From Paenibacillus sp. AN1007 (lineage in GTDB: Bacteria; Bacillota; Bacilli; Paenibacillales; Paenibacillaceae), in the NCBI RefSeq assembly GCF_040702995.1, contig NZ_CP159992.1:258501-322500 (forward strand): 64,000 nucleotides of DNA, read 5' to 3'. A model generated the notes under the pieces. That model was not told the DNA's origin and ran no database searches. It saw only the letters and a list, made by a program, of their open reading frames with translations. How positions within the stretch are numbered: the first letter of the stretch is position 1; every line of letters starts with the position of its first letter. This document shows, one piece after another, positions 1 through 8,236 of the stretch. A program made the translations under genes and the position numbers.

Positions 1-44
1 AGGAAAACCAGAATCCAGCCTGCTTTTGCACGTGATAAAGCCAT
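1..44 (-). CDS. N-terminus of a cut-off membrane protein
   Basis: Only the first 14 codons are inside the window, reading MALSRAKAGWILVF. The ATG lies behind a good AGGAGA ribosome binding site at about 54-60. The stretch has a short basic start followed by a hydrophobic run, as in many polytopic transporters. It is divergent from the LysR-type regulator, the usual arrangement for a LysR target gene, so it may be regulated by that protein. The family cannot be named from 14 residues. Confidence 0.6.
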   Translation of the reverse strand, partial: MALSRAKAGWILVF

Positions 45-245
45 AGGTCAAACGTCTCCTTTAAAGATACATAGCAAAGACTGCTGCAACCGCATGATCG
101 CTCAATCTATACCATACTTCATGTGAATTCGGATAAGAACAGCGCCCAAGAGGTCTCTCGTTGCTCGCTCCGTGTTCTCCATGATACAATAACCAGCGGG
201 ATAATTGAAATGCATGTTAATTATGAGGAGCATACCAAAATAGTT

Positions 246-1130
246 ATGAACAATTCACAATTACAGCTGTTTGTTAAAGTCGCCGAGACAGGAAGCTTCA
301 CACGCGCAGGACAGGAGATGAACATGACACAGCCTGCAGTCAGCCGGTCCATCTCCTCCTTGGAAAATGATTTAGGCGTTACGCTGATCATACGAGATCG
401 GCGCAATGGTATTATGTTGACGGATATAGGGCAGCGAATTCTGGTCATCTTCCGACAGATTTTACAGCAGTACGATAAGGTGCATCAGGTGGTAGCTGCC
501 GAGAAGGGCCTGGAGATTGGCACGATCCGCATTGGCTCTTTCCCCATGTCATCTGCACATCTGCTGCCCAGAATTATTCGCTCAATCCGAGACAGGTATC
601 CGAATATCGAATTTGAACTGCATGAAGGCAATATTATGGAGATACAGGAATGGCTGCATTCACGTGCTATTGATGTCGCTTTAATCATCGCTACCGACAA
701 GGAAGCTGCGGATATGAACTATGAAACGATGCCGTTATACAACGAAGAGATGCTGGCGGTGTTTCGAGAGGATGAGATATTTGCTAATGAGGAAATGTTA
801 CATGTGAGAAAACTGAGTGGACAATCGATGATTATCTGTAATGGCGGTTATGAAGTGCCGATTGTAGATCTGTTTGAACGTGCAGAAGCGGAGCTGAATA
901 TCGGCTTTATCGTGCATAACATCAATACCTGTCTTAACCTGATTGAACAGGGACTTGGAACAGCCATTCTGCCTGCCATTTCGCTGTCTTGGCTTCCTTC
1001 GGGTGTAAAAGCGCTGCCTACAGAGCCAAAGGCATATCGCTGTATCGAGATTGCTGTACCTTCGCTGATGGAGGCTTCCCCAGCTTCCCGTTTGTTTATA
1101 GAGACTGCACAGCAGCTGTACGGATCATAA
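246..1130 (+). CDS. LysR-family transcriptional regulator
   Basis: A typical LysR regulator of 294 residues when started at the ATG at 246. The N-terminal winged helix-turn-helix covers roughly residues 1-60 and includes the hallmark stretch MTQPAVSRSISSLE. A LysR substrate-binding domain (pattern IGSFPMSSAHLLPRII onward) fills the rest. In-frame ATGs also exist upstream at 123 and 210; I prefer 246 because the protein then begins with the usual helix-turn-helix start, although the GAGGAG at 225-230 is rather far away. It is divergent from a truncated membrane-protein gene, its most likely target. The effector is unknown. Confidence 0.85.
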   Translation: MNNSQLQLFVKVAETGSFTRAGQEMNMTQPAVSRSISSLENDLGVTLIIRDRRNGIMLTDIGQRILVIFRQILQQYDKVHQVVAAEKGLEIGTIRIGSFPMSSAHLLPRIIRSIRDRYPNIEFELHEGNIMEIQEWLHSRAIDVALIIATDKEAADMNYETMPLYNEEMLAVFREDEIFANEEMLHVRKLSGQSMIICNGGYEVPIVDLFERAEAELNIGFIVHNINTCLNLIEQGLGTAILPAISLSWLPSGVKALPTEPKAYRCIEIAVPSLMEASPASRLFIETAQQLYGS

Positions 1131-1211
1131 TCAGGGTCTTGTTTAGAATTTGTTCAGTGTCGTTCTGTATACTAATAGAACAAACTGAATATTGGAGTGA
1201 ACAAGAGCCGA

Positions 1212-1394
1212 ATGAGCAGAGAGATTTTGGAAGAGATGCATCAATTGAGCCATAATAATGATCGAAGGTATCATTTGCTGATGATTGGTGTAAAGCAGTT
1301 GTTAAATGAACAGAAGCTGAATAGGTATCGTTGGTTGGGGAGACTGAAGGAACGAAAAAGACAGCGAAGCATACAGGCAGATCGTTGGGAATAA
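1212..1394 (+). CDS. Small basic hypothetical protein
   Basis: A 60-residue, very basic and hydrophilic protein if started at the ATG at 1212; a GTG at 1197 would add five residues. GGAG at 1194-1197 could serve as a ribosome binding site but is loosely spaced. It ends in a cluster of Arg, Lys and Gln (GRLKERKRQRSIQADRWE). It lies 81 bases after the LysR gene and before a hairpin terminator. I do not recognise a family. It has no membrane segment or signal peptide, and its reality rests on position and ribosome binding site only. Confidence 0.4.
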   Translation: MSREILEEMHQLSHNNDRRYHLLMIGVKQLLNEQKLNRYRWLGRLKERKRQRSIQADRWE

Positions 1395-1458
1395 TATCGG
1401 ATTACCTGAACATGCCTAAGTAATGCCAGGCTTACATTGTACATATTAAATTATAGCC

Positions 1459-1505
1459 AAATGGCGGCCCTGCTTCCGGAGGAAGACAGGGCCGCCATTT
1501 CTGTT
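1459..1505. terminator. Convergent hairpin terminator
   Basis: A perfect 14-bp stem, AAATGGCGGCCCTG at 1459-1472 pairing with 1487-1500, around a 14-base loop. It sits between the rightward small gene and the leftward uppP gene and could serve both, although neither side has a long T-run. Confidence 0.75.
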
Positions 1506-1577
1506 AGAGCAGCTGATCGGTTTGATGTTGGATAAGAATGGAGATGTGTAACCCCGTTTTTGTTCCATTCATATAAA

Positions 1578-2390
1578 TTACATCATCAGAATCACGAAGA
1601 ATACTGCTGCCAGTACAAAGCGGTATACAGCGAAGACAGTCAGGCTCAATCTTTTCAGAATAGACAAGAATGTCTTAATTGCCAGCATGGCCACGATGAA
1701 TGCGGCGATAAATCCAATCGCAAAGATGAGAAAATCATCGCTGTTCAGATGATCAATGCTTTTGTACATATCGTATCCCGTAGCACCAATCATAATTGGA
1801 ACGGACACGAGGAAGGTGAACTCTGCCGCAGCTACCCGGCTGATTCCGGCAAACAGGCCGCCGGAGATTGTGGAACCGGAACGAGAAAAGCCCGGCCACA
1901 ACGCCAAAATCTGAAACATGCCTACAGCAAATGCCTGCTTGTAGGTAATATCATCAACATCATGTGTGGTAATACGTGAGCTTTTACGGCTCCAACGCTC
2001 AGCTGCGATCATCAGTAGACCACCGATCACAAGGCTGTACAGTACGGTTTGCGGACCAAACAAGTGAGCTTTAATCCAGTCCCGGAACACAAGTCCGATG
2101 ACGACAGCAGGAACCATCGCCAGAATGATATGGCCCAGATTGAGACGGCGGGAATACGGCCTTTTGCCTCCGGTGAAGCGAAACATATCAATGAATTTGT
2201 TCCAGTACAATACAACAACAGCCAGTACAGCACCAAGCTGCACAACCACCTCAAACGTTTTGACTGACTCGTTGTCCTCTGATAGACCCAGCAGGTGAGC
2301 TGTCAGAATCATGTGTCCGGTAGAGGACACGGGCAAAAACTCAGTCAAACCTTCGATGATGCCCATAATAATGGATGATATAAAGTCCAA
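1578..2390 (-). CDS. uppP: Undecaprenyl-diphosphatase UppP/BacA
   Basis: Integral membrane phosphatase that converts undecaprenyl diphosphate to the monophosphate carrier lipid needed for peptidoglycan synthesis; over-expression is known to give bacitracin resistance. The 270 residues are the normal family length. The two conserved motifs are intact: [14 protein letters not shown] at residues 13-26 with the catalytic glutamates, and PGFSRSGST at 166-174 with the catalytic arginine. Several hydrophobic helices follow. The start is a TTG at 2390, chosen because AGGAGG lies seven bases upstream and the protein then begins at the family's usual N-terminus. It is a monocistronic gene. Confidence 0.95.
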   Translation of the reverse strand: MDFISSIIMGIIEGLTEFLPVSSTGHMILTAHLLGLSEDNESVKTFEVVVQLGAVLAVVVLYWNKFIDMFRFTGGKRPYSRRLNLGHIILAMVPAVVIGLVFRDWIKAHLFGPQTVLYSLVIGGLLMIAAERWSRKSSRITTHDVDDITYKQAFAVGMFQILALWPGFSRSGSTISGGLFAGISRVAAAEFTFLVSVPIMIGATGYDMYKSIDHLNSDDFLIFAIGFIAAFIVAMLAIKTFLSILKRLSLTVFAVYRFVLAAVFFVILMM

Positions 2391-2539
2391 TTCTCTTCCT
2401 CCTTGAGATGCAGATGACAGCCATAAGGGCCTGTCCTGCTATGACGATGTCTGTCCTTTCGAACAAGACTATCCTCTATTATGCTCAGAATGGTCTCCCA
2501 CTTCAACTCTATGCTTGTAACCCGGTGTTTAAAACTATA

Positions 2540-2568
2540 TTGACAAAAACCGAGTTATCCCATAGGAT
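2540..2568 (+). promoter_or_regulatory. Sigma-A promoter of the tetR-type gene
   Basis: TTGACA at 2540-2545, a 17-base spacer, then TAGGAT at 2563-2568. The TetR-type gene begins 42 bases further on. Confidence 0.7.
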
Positions 2569-2579
2569 ATACATTAACT

Positions 2580-2595
2580 GACTGACTAATCAATC
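2580..2595. promoter_or_regulatory. Likely TetR autoregulatory operator
   Basis: GACTGACTAATCAATC is an imperfect palindrome: 12 of 16 positions match its own reverse complement and the other four are A/G or C/T substitutions. It lies between the predicted transcription start and the ribosome binding site of the TetR gene, where binding would block expression. Assignment to this regulator is inference. Confidence 0.5.
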
Positions 2596-2610
2596 GGGAG
2601 GTTTGCAATC

Positions 2611-3243
2611 ATGGCCAAAATCAACGGTTTGGAGCCCGGAGAAGAGCGCCGAGACCAAATTATCCGTATAGCGATGGAACGATTCGCGACCCAGGGGTAT
2701 CATCAGACCAAAATTTCCGATATTGTTCGAGAGGCTGGAGTTGCTCAAGGAACGTTTTACTGGCATTTCAAGAGCAAAGAGGCCATTGCCTCCGAAATTT
2801 TGTTAACCGGCAGAGAGCAGCTGCTGGAGGCGATCGGGCAGGGCTACCGCAAGGATGCGGGATCGGTTGAAGATATGGTGAAGGCCTCGGAGAAGCTGTT
2901 TACCGACTTGTTCACCTTTGCGGCGGCGAATCGGTATTTTATGGAGCTGCTGCTTAAGGGAATTGTGACCGAAGCGTCCGTTCAGGCGCTGGTCGAAGAG
3001 ACTCGCAATGCGGTGGAGACGGCTTTCCGTCACAATATGGAGCGTGCTGTCGAACTGGGCATGCTGCCAGCAGATATGAAAGTACCCCTGCGTGCGGCGC
3101 TGCTTGTAAGCATGATCGAGGGTATGATCTCACGCTGGTTGTTTGGCTCGGAGGAGCTGCACAGCCGTTTCCCGGATATAGACGCTGCAGCGTTAGCAGC
3201 TGAAGCGGCGAGTTTTGAATTTTACGGCCTTCTTGGTACATAA
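2611..3243 (+). CDS. TetR/AcrR-family transcriptional repressor
   Basis: A 210-residue TetR-type repressor. The N-terminal DNA-binding domain includes the signature KISDIVREAGVAQGTFYWHF at about residues 34-53; the rest is the all-helical ligand and dimerisation domain. A strong GGGAGG precedes the ATG. It has its own TTGACA promoter, and a palindrome in the leader suggests autorepression. The next gene starts 142 bases later and encodes amino-acid uptake rather than the efflux pump that usually accompanies such regulators, so its target and ligand are unknown. Confidence 0.88.
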   Translation: MAKINGLEPGEERRDQIIRIAMERFATQGYHQTKISDIVREAGVAQGTFYWHFKSKEAIASEILLTGREQLLEAIGQGYRKDAGSVEDMVKASEKLFTDLFTFAAANRYFMELLLKGIVTEASVQALVEETRNAVETAFRHNMERAVELGMLPADMKVPLRAALLVSMIEGMISRWLFGSEELHSRFPDIDAAALAAEAASFEFYGLLGT

Positions 3244-3385
3244 TGGGCAGCGGGGTCGTGGCGTTATTTTCAGGAAAGAGGCAGGAAAATTACACAATTA
3301 CACGCTTCTTCACATGATTAAGCCAGTCACAGGGAATAATGGAAGCACCAAGAGAACATAAGATGAATGAGAGGAAGTTAACGTC

Positions 3386-4258
3386 ATGAATAACACATAT
3401 GGAACTAAAATTCGCAAAGGGTGGTCTCTCACCGCAATTCTGCTCATGGTTGTGCTCGTACTGAGTGCGTGCGGCAGCAAGGCTGCGGATAATGGGGACA
3501 CGAATACGGGCAATACAAACAATGCAGCACAGTCTGGTGGCAGCGAACTGGAACAGATCAAATCCGCAGGTGTGATTAAAGTCGGCATGATGGGCACGTA
3601 TCGTCCGTACAACTTCCTGAATGACAAGAAAGAAATGGACGGATTCGATGCGGATATCGCACGTGAAGTGGCGAAGCGCCTTGGCGTTAAAGTTGAATTT
3701 GTATCTCAGGAGTTCTCGGGTCTGACACCAAGTCTGCAGGCGAAAAAGCTGGATGCGATTATCAGCCAAATGACGATTACGGACGATCGTAAAAAAGTGC
3801 TGGATTTCAGTGATCCGTACATCACGAACCAAGTCAAAATTATTGTCAAAGAAGACAACAATGATATTACGAAACTGGAAGATTTCAAAGGCAAAACGAT
3901 CGGTGTAGGTTTGGGCACTAACGATGAAACGTACCTGCGCAGCGAAGTGCTGCCCAAAGTTGGAGAGTTTACAATCAAAACGTATGATGATGTCATTTCA
4001 TCCCTGAAGGACCTGAACGCAGGTCGGATCGATGCTACGATTAACAACCTGTATGCTTTGAAACCGATTATCGATGCGAATGGATTCAAAATTAAAGCTG
4101 TAGGCGAAGCAATCAAAAGCGACCAGGCAGGGATCGCGGTGCGTAAGGACAACCCTGAGCTTGTCGCTGCATTGAACGATGCGCTGCAAGGCATGAAGGA
4201 CGACGGCACATACAATACTATTTTCAAAAAATGGTTTGGTGAAGAGCCTGCGCAATAA
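3386..4258 (+). CDS. Amino-acid ABC transporter binding lipoprotein
   Basis: Periplasmic-binding-protein family 3 lipoprotein of 290 residues, exported and lipid-anchored to capture a polar amino acid for the permease encoded next. It has a basic start, a hydrophobic segment and a lipobox LSAC with the lipidated Cys29, followed by a Ser/Asn/Gly-rich linker. The mature part has the typical SBP_bac_3 pattern: GVIKVGMMGTYRPYNF near the start, then GFDADIAREVAKRLG. GAGGAAG lies before the ATG. It is first in a binding protein, permease, ATPase operon. The exact substrate (for example cystine, glutamine or arginine) cannot be read from sequence alone. Confidence 0.9.
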   Translation: MNNTYGTKIRKGWSLTAILLMVVLVLSACGSKAADNGDTNTGNTNNAAQSGGSELEQIKSAGVIKVGMMGTYRPYNFLNDKKEMDGFDADIAREVAKRLGVKVEFVSQEFSGLTPSLQAKKLDAIISQMTITDDRKKVLDFSDPYITNQVKIIVKEDNNDITKLEDFKGKTIGVGLGTNDETYLRSEVLPKVGEFTIKTYDDVISSLKDLNAGRIDATINNLYALKPIIDANGFKIKAVGEAIKSDQAGIAVRKDNPELVAALNDALQGMKDDGTYNTIFKKWFGEEPAQ

Positions 4259-4289
4259 TGAACCGGCAGGGCGAAGGGAAGTTTGATCC

Positions 4290-4934
4290 ATGGAACTGGT
4301 ATTCGAGAATATCCCCTTCTTTCTGAAGGGGGCTTATTATACGCTGTATGTCACGGTGATCTCCATGTTTTTTGCCTTTATCATCGGGTTGCTGGTAGCT
4401 ATTGCTAGGCTTAAAGGGCCGGTGTGGTTAAGGCTGATCGCCAGATTTTATGTATCCATCATGCGGGGCACCCCGCTGCTGGTGCAATTATTCGTCATTT
4501 ATTACGGGCTTGTCGACTATGGTGTAACGCTTGGGTCGCTTACGGCCGCTTGTCTGGGGCTTAGTTTAAATGCCGGTGCGTTTCTTTCCGAAACGTTCCG
4601 CGGGGCGATTCAAGCTGTACCGAAAGGGCAAACGGAAGCGGCATACGCGACGGGTATGACTCCCGCACAGGCGATGAGACGTATCATTTTCCCGCAGGCC
4701 GTGCGCATTGCCATTCCACCGATGGGTAATACCTTTATTGGCATGCTCAAGGAAACATCGCTAGTCGCTGCTATTGGCGTTACCGAACTGCTGCGTTCTG
4801 CACAGCTTTTGGTATCGCAGTATGCAGTCAATATGCCATTTTATCTGGCAATTGGCGTAATGTATTGGATCATGAGCATCGGCTTCTCGGCCATTCTGGA
4901 ACAAGTGGAGCGCCGGCTGGCCCGGGCTTACTAA
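4290..4934 (+). CDS. Amino-acid ABC transporter permease
   Basis: A 214-residue membrane permease of the His/Glu/Gln/Arg/opine type. It shows several hydrophobic helices and the cytoplasmic EAA loop that contacts the ATPase, here EAAYATGMTPAQAMRRIIFP. MRGTPLLVQLF in the N-terminal third is another family hallmark. It begins 31 bases after the binding-protein gene behind GGGAAG and is followed after 15 bases by the ATPase gene, so the three are co-transcribed. A single permease gene implies a homodimeric channel. Confidence 0.92.
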   Translation: MELVFENIPFFLKGAYYTLYVTVISMFFAFIIGLLVAIARLKGPVWLRLIARFYVSIMRGTPLLVQLFVIYYGLVDYGVTLGSLTAACLGLSLNAGAFLSETFRGAIQAVPKGQTEAAYATGMTPAQAMRRIIFPQAVRIAIPPMGNTFIGMLKETSLVAAIGVTELLRSAQLLVSQYAVNMPFYLAIGVMYWIMSIGFSAILEQVERRLARAY

Positions 4935-4949
4935 AGGGGGAGAGGACCG

Positions 4950-5696
4950 ATGATTACTACAACCGGACTGACCAAACGTTTTCAAAATCATGAAGTGCTC
5001 ACCAATATCGATATGCATGTAGATGCCAAGGATATTGTTGTCCTGCTGGGTCCCAGCGGTTCGGGCAAAAGCACCCTGCTGCGCTGTCTCAATGGACTCG
5101 AACAGCTGTCCGGCGGACAGATCGAAGTGAACGGCATTGTGGTAAACAGTGCAGATCCGCTGCGCGTGCAGCGTGCCCGGGTACTGGAGATTCGTCGCCA
5201 GACCGGCATGGTGTTCCAGCAGTTTAACCTGTATCCGCACAAGACGGTGCTTGGCAATGTCATGGAAGGTCTTATAACGGTGAAAAAAATAAAGCGGGAT
5301 GAAGCCGCCGAGCGCGGGCGTCTTTTGCTGGGTCGTGTAGGTCTGTCGGACAAGGAGGACGCTTATCCTTCCCGTTTATCGGGGGGCCAGCAGCAGCGAG
5401 TAGCCATTGCGCGTGCTCTGGCGATGGAGCCGGAAGTGATGCTGTTTGACGAACCTACCTCAGCCCTTGACCCCGAACTGGTTGGAGAGGTGCTGTCGGT
5501 GATGAAAGAGCTGGCACAGGAAGGCATGACGATGCTGGTCGTGACACATGAGCTGAAGTTTGCCCGGAACGTGGCGAACAAAATCGTCTTTATGGCGGAC
5601 GGTTCCATTGTCGAGACAGCAAGCCCCGAAGCCTTTTTTGAACACCCTGAGCAAGAGCGCACGCGCCAGTTCCTGCGGCAGATTACCGAATTTTAA
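4950..5696 (+). CDS. Amino-acid ABC transporter ATP-binding protein
   Basis: A 248-residue ATPase that powers the preceding permease. Walker A is GPSGSGKST at residues 34-42, the ABC signature is LSGGQQQR at 143-150, and Walker B is [11 protein letters not shown] from residue 165, all intact, with the switch histidine in VVTHEL. It resembles the GlnQ/ArtP class of polar amino-acid ATPases. An AAGGGGGAGAGG ribosome binding site lies just before the ATG. It closes the transporter operon; an OsmC-type gene follows after 75 bases and may be read through. Confidence 0.93.
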   Translation: MITTTGLTKRFQNHEVLTNIDMHVDAKDIVVLLGPSGSGKSTLLRCLNGLEQLSGGQIEVNGIVVNSADPLRVQRARVLEIRRQTGMVFQQFNLYPHKTVLGNVMEGLITVKKIKRDEAAERGRLLLGRVGLSDKEDAYPSRLSGGQQQRVAIARALAMEPEVMLFDEPTSALDPELVGEVLSVMKELAQEGMTMLVVTHELKFARNVANKIVFMADGSIVETASPEAFFEHPEQERTRQFLRQITEF

Positions 5697-5771
5697 ACCA
5701 CCCAGTGATGGGAAGGTTATTCTGTCATCGGAGTGTATGTGTAAACTAACTAAAGGAAGAAGGAAAACATC

Positions 5772-6194
5772 ATGAATGTAACAACAGTATGGAAGGGAAA
5801 ACGCGCCTTTACCTCTGAAGGACCTTCAGGGTATGCTGTAGGTATGGATGCCACAGCAGCATATGGCGGTGACAGCCAAGGCGCTACGCCGATGGAATTG
5901 TTACTGGCAGGACTTGGCGGCTGCATGGGGATCGACATTACGATGATTCTGGATGCTTTTCTGGATAAGATCGATTCGATCGAGATCGAAGCGCAGGGCA
6001 CACGCAGCGAGGATATGCCGAAAGGTTTTACGTCCATTGATCTGATCTTTAAAGTAGACGGCGACATCCCGGATTACCGGATCTGGAAAGCCATCCAGAT
6101 GGCCGAAGAGAAATACTGCGCCGTTTCCGCGTCACTGAGCGCAGATATCCATCCGAAGCTGATTCTGAACGGCGTAAGCACGCCACGTCCTTAA
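5772..6194 (+). CDS. OsmC/Ohr-family thiol peroxidase-like protein
   Basis: A 140-residue OsmC-family protein. Members reduce organic hydroperoxides using two reactive cysteines. Both are present here: Cys51 in GLGGCMG and Cys116 in EKYCAVSASL, at the usual positions and spacing. The closest subgroup is probably the YhfA-like branch rather than Ohr, judged only from overall pattern. GGAAG precedes the ATG. It lies 75 bases after an amino-acid importer and just before a strong terminator, so it may be the last gene of that operon. That pairing would fit uptake of a sulfur amino acid, but this is a guess. Confidence 0.85.
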   Translation: MNVTTVWKGKRAFTSEGPSGYAVGMDATAAYGGDSQGATPMELLLAGLGGCMGIDITMILDAFLDKIDSIEIEAQGTRSEDMPKGFTSIDLIFKVDGDIPDYRIWKAIQMAEEKYCAVSASLSADIHPKLILNGVSTPRP

Positions 6195-6245
6195 AACAGC
6201 TTTAATTTAATTTAAGCTTTAAAAACACATCAGATTTAATGAAAA

Positions 6246-6276
6246 GAGGCACTTCCAATCGTGGAAGTGCCTTTTT
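6246..6276 (+). terminator. Rho-independent terminator
   Basis: An 11-bp stem, AGGCACTTCCA pairing with TGGAAGTGCCT, with a 4-base loop and a T-run to 6276. It ends the amino-acid transporter/OsmC unit. Confidence 0.9.
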
Positions 6277-6410
6277 AGCGTAGGCATGTTTTTTGGGTTC
6301 CATCCATGTATCTCAAACCATATCTCCTTTTTAATGTCAAATCGAACGCTGCAGTTATGTGGTATGATGGATGCGCGGGTTAGCGTGACCTGTTTCTAAT
6401 GAACTGAAGA

Positions 6411-6424
6411 TGTAAGCGCTTATA
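6411..6424 (+). promoter_or_regulatory. cre site (CcpA) before the sensor kinase
   Basis: TGTAAGCGCTTATA differs at one position from the ideal palindromic cre core TGTAAGCGCTTACA. It lies 22 bases before the kinase start, in the leader, where CcpA binding would repress the two-component system when preferred sugars are present. Confidence 0.7.
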
Positions 6425-6445
6425 CGGACGATGGAAGGTGCAGAT

Positions 6446-8236
6446 ATGTTAAAACGGCTGATTCGAACTTCGAATAATCTCAAATTAAAGCATAAATTGC
6501 TCATTTCCTATGTGCTTGTTGTTATGATTCCAGTGCTGATTATTGGTCTCGCTGTTACCAGTTATTTTCGTCAGCAGGCGCTGGATAATGCCATCGGGCA
6601 GACCATCATTAATGTGGATAAAATTAAAAGCCAGACGGCGACCATGCTGCGTGTGCCCACCGATATATCCAACATGCTGATGTTCAATGCCGATCTCAAG
6701 GAGATCGTGAACCGGCGTTACAAGAGTGTGGTAGAGCTGACTTCGGCCTATCTTGCCTATAAAGACTTTCAGGAATATCGAAGGCTGTACCGCGAAATAG
6801 CCGGTATTCGATTTTACTCCCCCAACCCGACATTGATTAACAATCTTGAGTTTATTCCGGTGAATGAACGGACCAAGGAGAGCTACTGGTATAAGGAAGC
6901 GCTGAAAACGACGAGCATCGGCTGGTTCTATATCCCCGGCAGGGAAGACAACCCGGTTCACCGGCTCAGTCTGGTGCGCAAAGTTCCGTTTGCCGAATAT
7001 AAGACAGAAGGTGTACTGATGATTGTGATCAATCAGGAGGAACTTAACGGCCTCCTGCGTCAGGAGCAGTTTGAGACGCTGATTACGGACGAACAGGGTT
7101 ATGTAGTTGCAGCCAAAAATACCGAACTGGTCGGTAAGACGCTGGATGAGCTTGATTTTGGCGTAGATCTGCAGAGTCAGCCCAAAGGCACCATCGAAGC
7201 TGATTTTCAGGGGGAGCCTTCCAATATCGTGATTGATGAACTGGGGCCGGGGTCCAGCTTCAACAAACTGAAGGTCATCTCGGTGTTTGCGACCAAAAAT
7301 ATCGTGAAAGATGCTAACCAGATCAGCCAGATTGGCATGATTTTTATTACTTTGGTGCTGGTGATCGCACTGCTGCTGGTATATATCATCTCATTCCTGA
7401 CCTCAAACCGGCTTCTCCGGCTCAGCAAACATCTGAACAAGCTGGCTCTCGGGGACTTGAATGTCACTTCGCGTATTGACGGAAATGATGAGATTGGTCA
7501 ATTATCACGCCAGTTCAATTACATGGTGAAGAGCATTAACGAATTGATGACCCAGGTGGTCGAGACCACGGAGCAGAACAACCGATTGGAAATCGCTCAG
7601 AAAGAGATTAAACTGAAAATGATGGCCAGCCAGATCAATCCCCATTTTTTGTTTAACGCGCTTGAATCTATTCGCATGAAGGCTCATATCAAGGGGGAGG
7701 CAGAGATTGCGAATATTGTCAGGCTGCTTGGCAAGCTGATGCGAAAAAGTCTGGAGATTGGCAGCGGTAAAACGACGTTTCGGGCAGAACTGGAGATGGT
7801 ACGTTCTTATCTGGAGATCCAGAAGTTCAGGTATGGAGACAGACTAGCGTTTGAGATTCATGTGGACCCTGAGGTGGAGAGAATGTATATTCCTCCTTTG
7901 ATCATTCAGCCGATTGTAGAGAACGCCATTGTACATGGTTTGGAAAACAAGGAAGGTACTGTGCAGGTTCATATTCATATCTGGCTGAAGGATGGCATAG
8001 TGGGGGTTCGAGTTAAGGATGATGGGGCGGGAATCACGCCGGAAAGGCTTACTGAAGTGATGCAGTTTGTCAGCGGCCCCGAGGAAGAGGAGAAGAGCCG
8101 GATTGGGATGCGTAATGTGCATCAGCGTTTAACGTTGACGTATGGGGAAAGTGCCGGGTTACAGATTAACAGTGTGTACGGGGAAGGAACGGAGGTTTCT
8201 TTCACCTTGCCAGCAGGAGGGAACCAGCATGTATAA
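6446..8236 (+). CDS. YesM-type sensor histidine kinase
   Basis: A 596-residue membrane kinase that senses an extracellular signal, probably a carbohydrate, and phosphorylates the regulator encoded next. A transmembrane helix at about 18-40, a large external sensor domain, a second helix at about 290-315 and a HAMP segment (LNKLALGDLNVTSRIDGNDEIG) are followed by the His_kinase domain with phospho-acceptor His400 in QINPHFLFNALESI. The ATPase N-box reads QPIVENAIVHGL and the G-box DDGAGI. ATG 6446 is preferred over 6431 because GGAAGG lies just upstream of it. It overlaps the regulator gene by eight bases and is preceded by a cre site. Confidence 0.92.
   Translation: MLKRLIRTSNNLKLKHKLLISYVLVVMIPVLIIGLAVTSYFRQQALDNAIGQTIINVDKIKSQTATMLRVPTDISNMLMFNADLKEIVNRRYKSVVELTSAYLAYKDFQEYRRLYREIAGIRFYSPNPTLINNLEFIPVNERTKESYWYKEALKTTSIGWFYIPGREDNPVHRLSLVRKVPFAEYKTEGVLMIVINQEELNGLLRQEQFETLITDEQGYVVAAKNTELVGKTLDELDFGVDLQSQPKGTIEADFQGEPSNIVIDELGPGSSFNKLKVISVFATKNIVKDANQISQIGMIFITLVLVIALLLVYIISFLTSNRLLRLSKHLNKLALGDLNVTSRIDGNDEIGQLSRQFNYMVKSINELMTQVVETTEQNNRLEIAQKEIKLKMMASQINPHFLFNALESIRMKAHIKGEAEIANIVRLLGKLMRKSLEIGSGKTTFRAELEMVRSYLEIQKFRYGDRLAFEIHVDPEVERMYIPPLIIQPIVENAIVHGLENKEGTVQVHIHIWLKDGIVGVRVKDDGAGITPERLTEVMQFVSGPEEEEKSRIGMRNVHQRLTLTYGESAGLQINSVYGEGTEVSFTLPAGGNQHV

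Noticed and set aside
1560..1979. Rightward open frame opposite uppP
   Set aside because: uppP has both catalytic motifs; the overlap frame has none.
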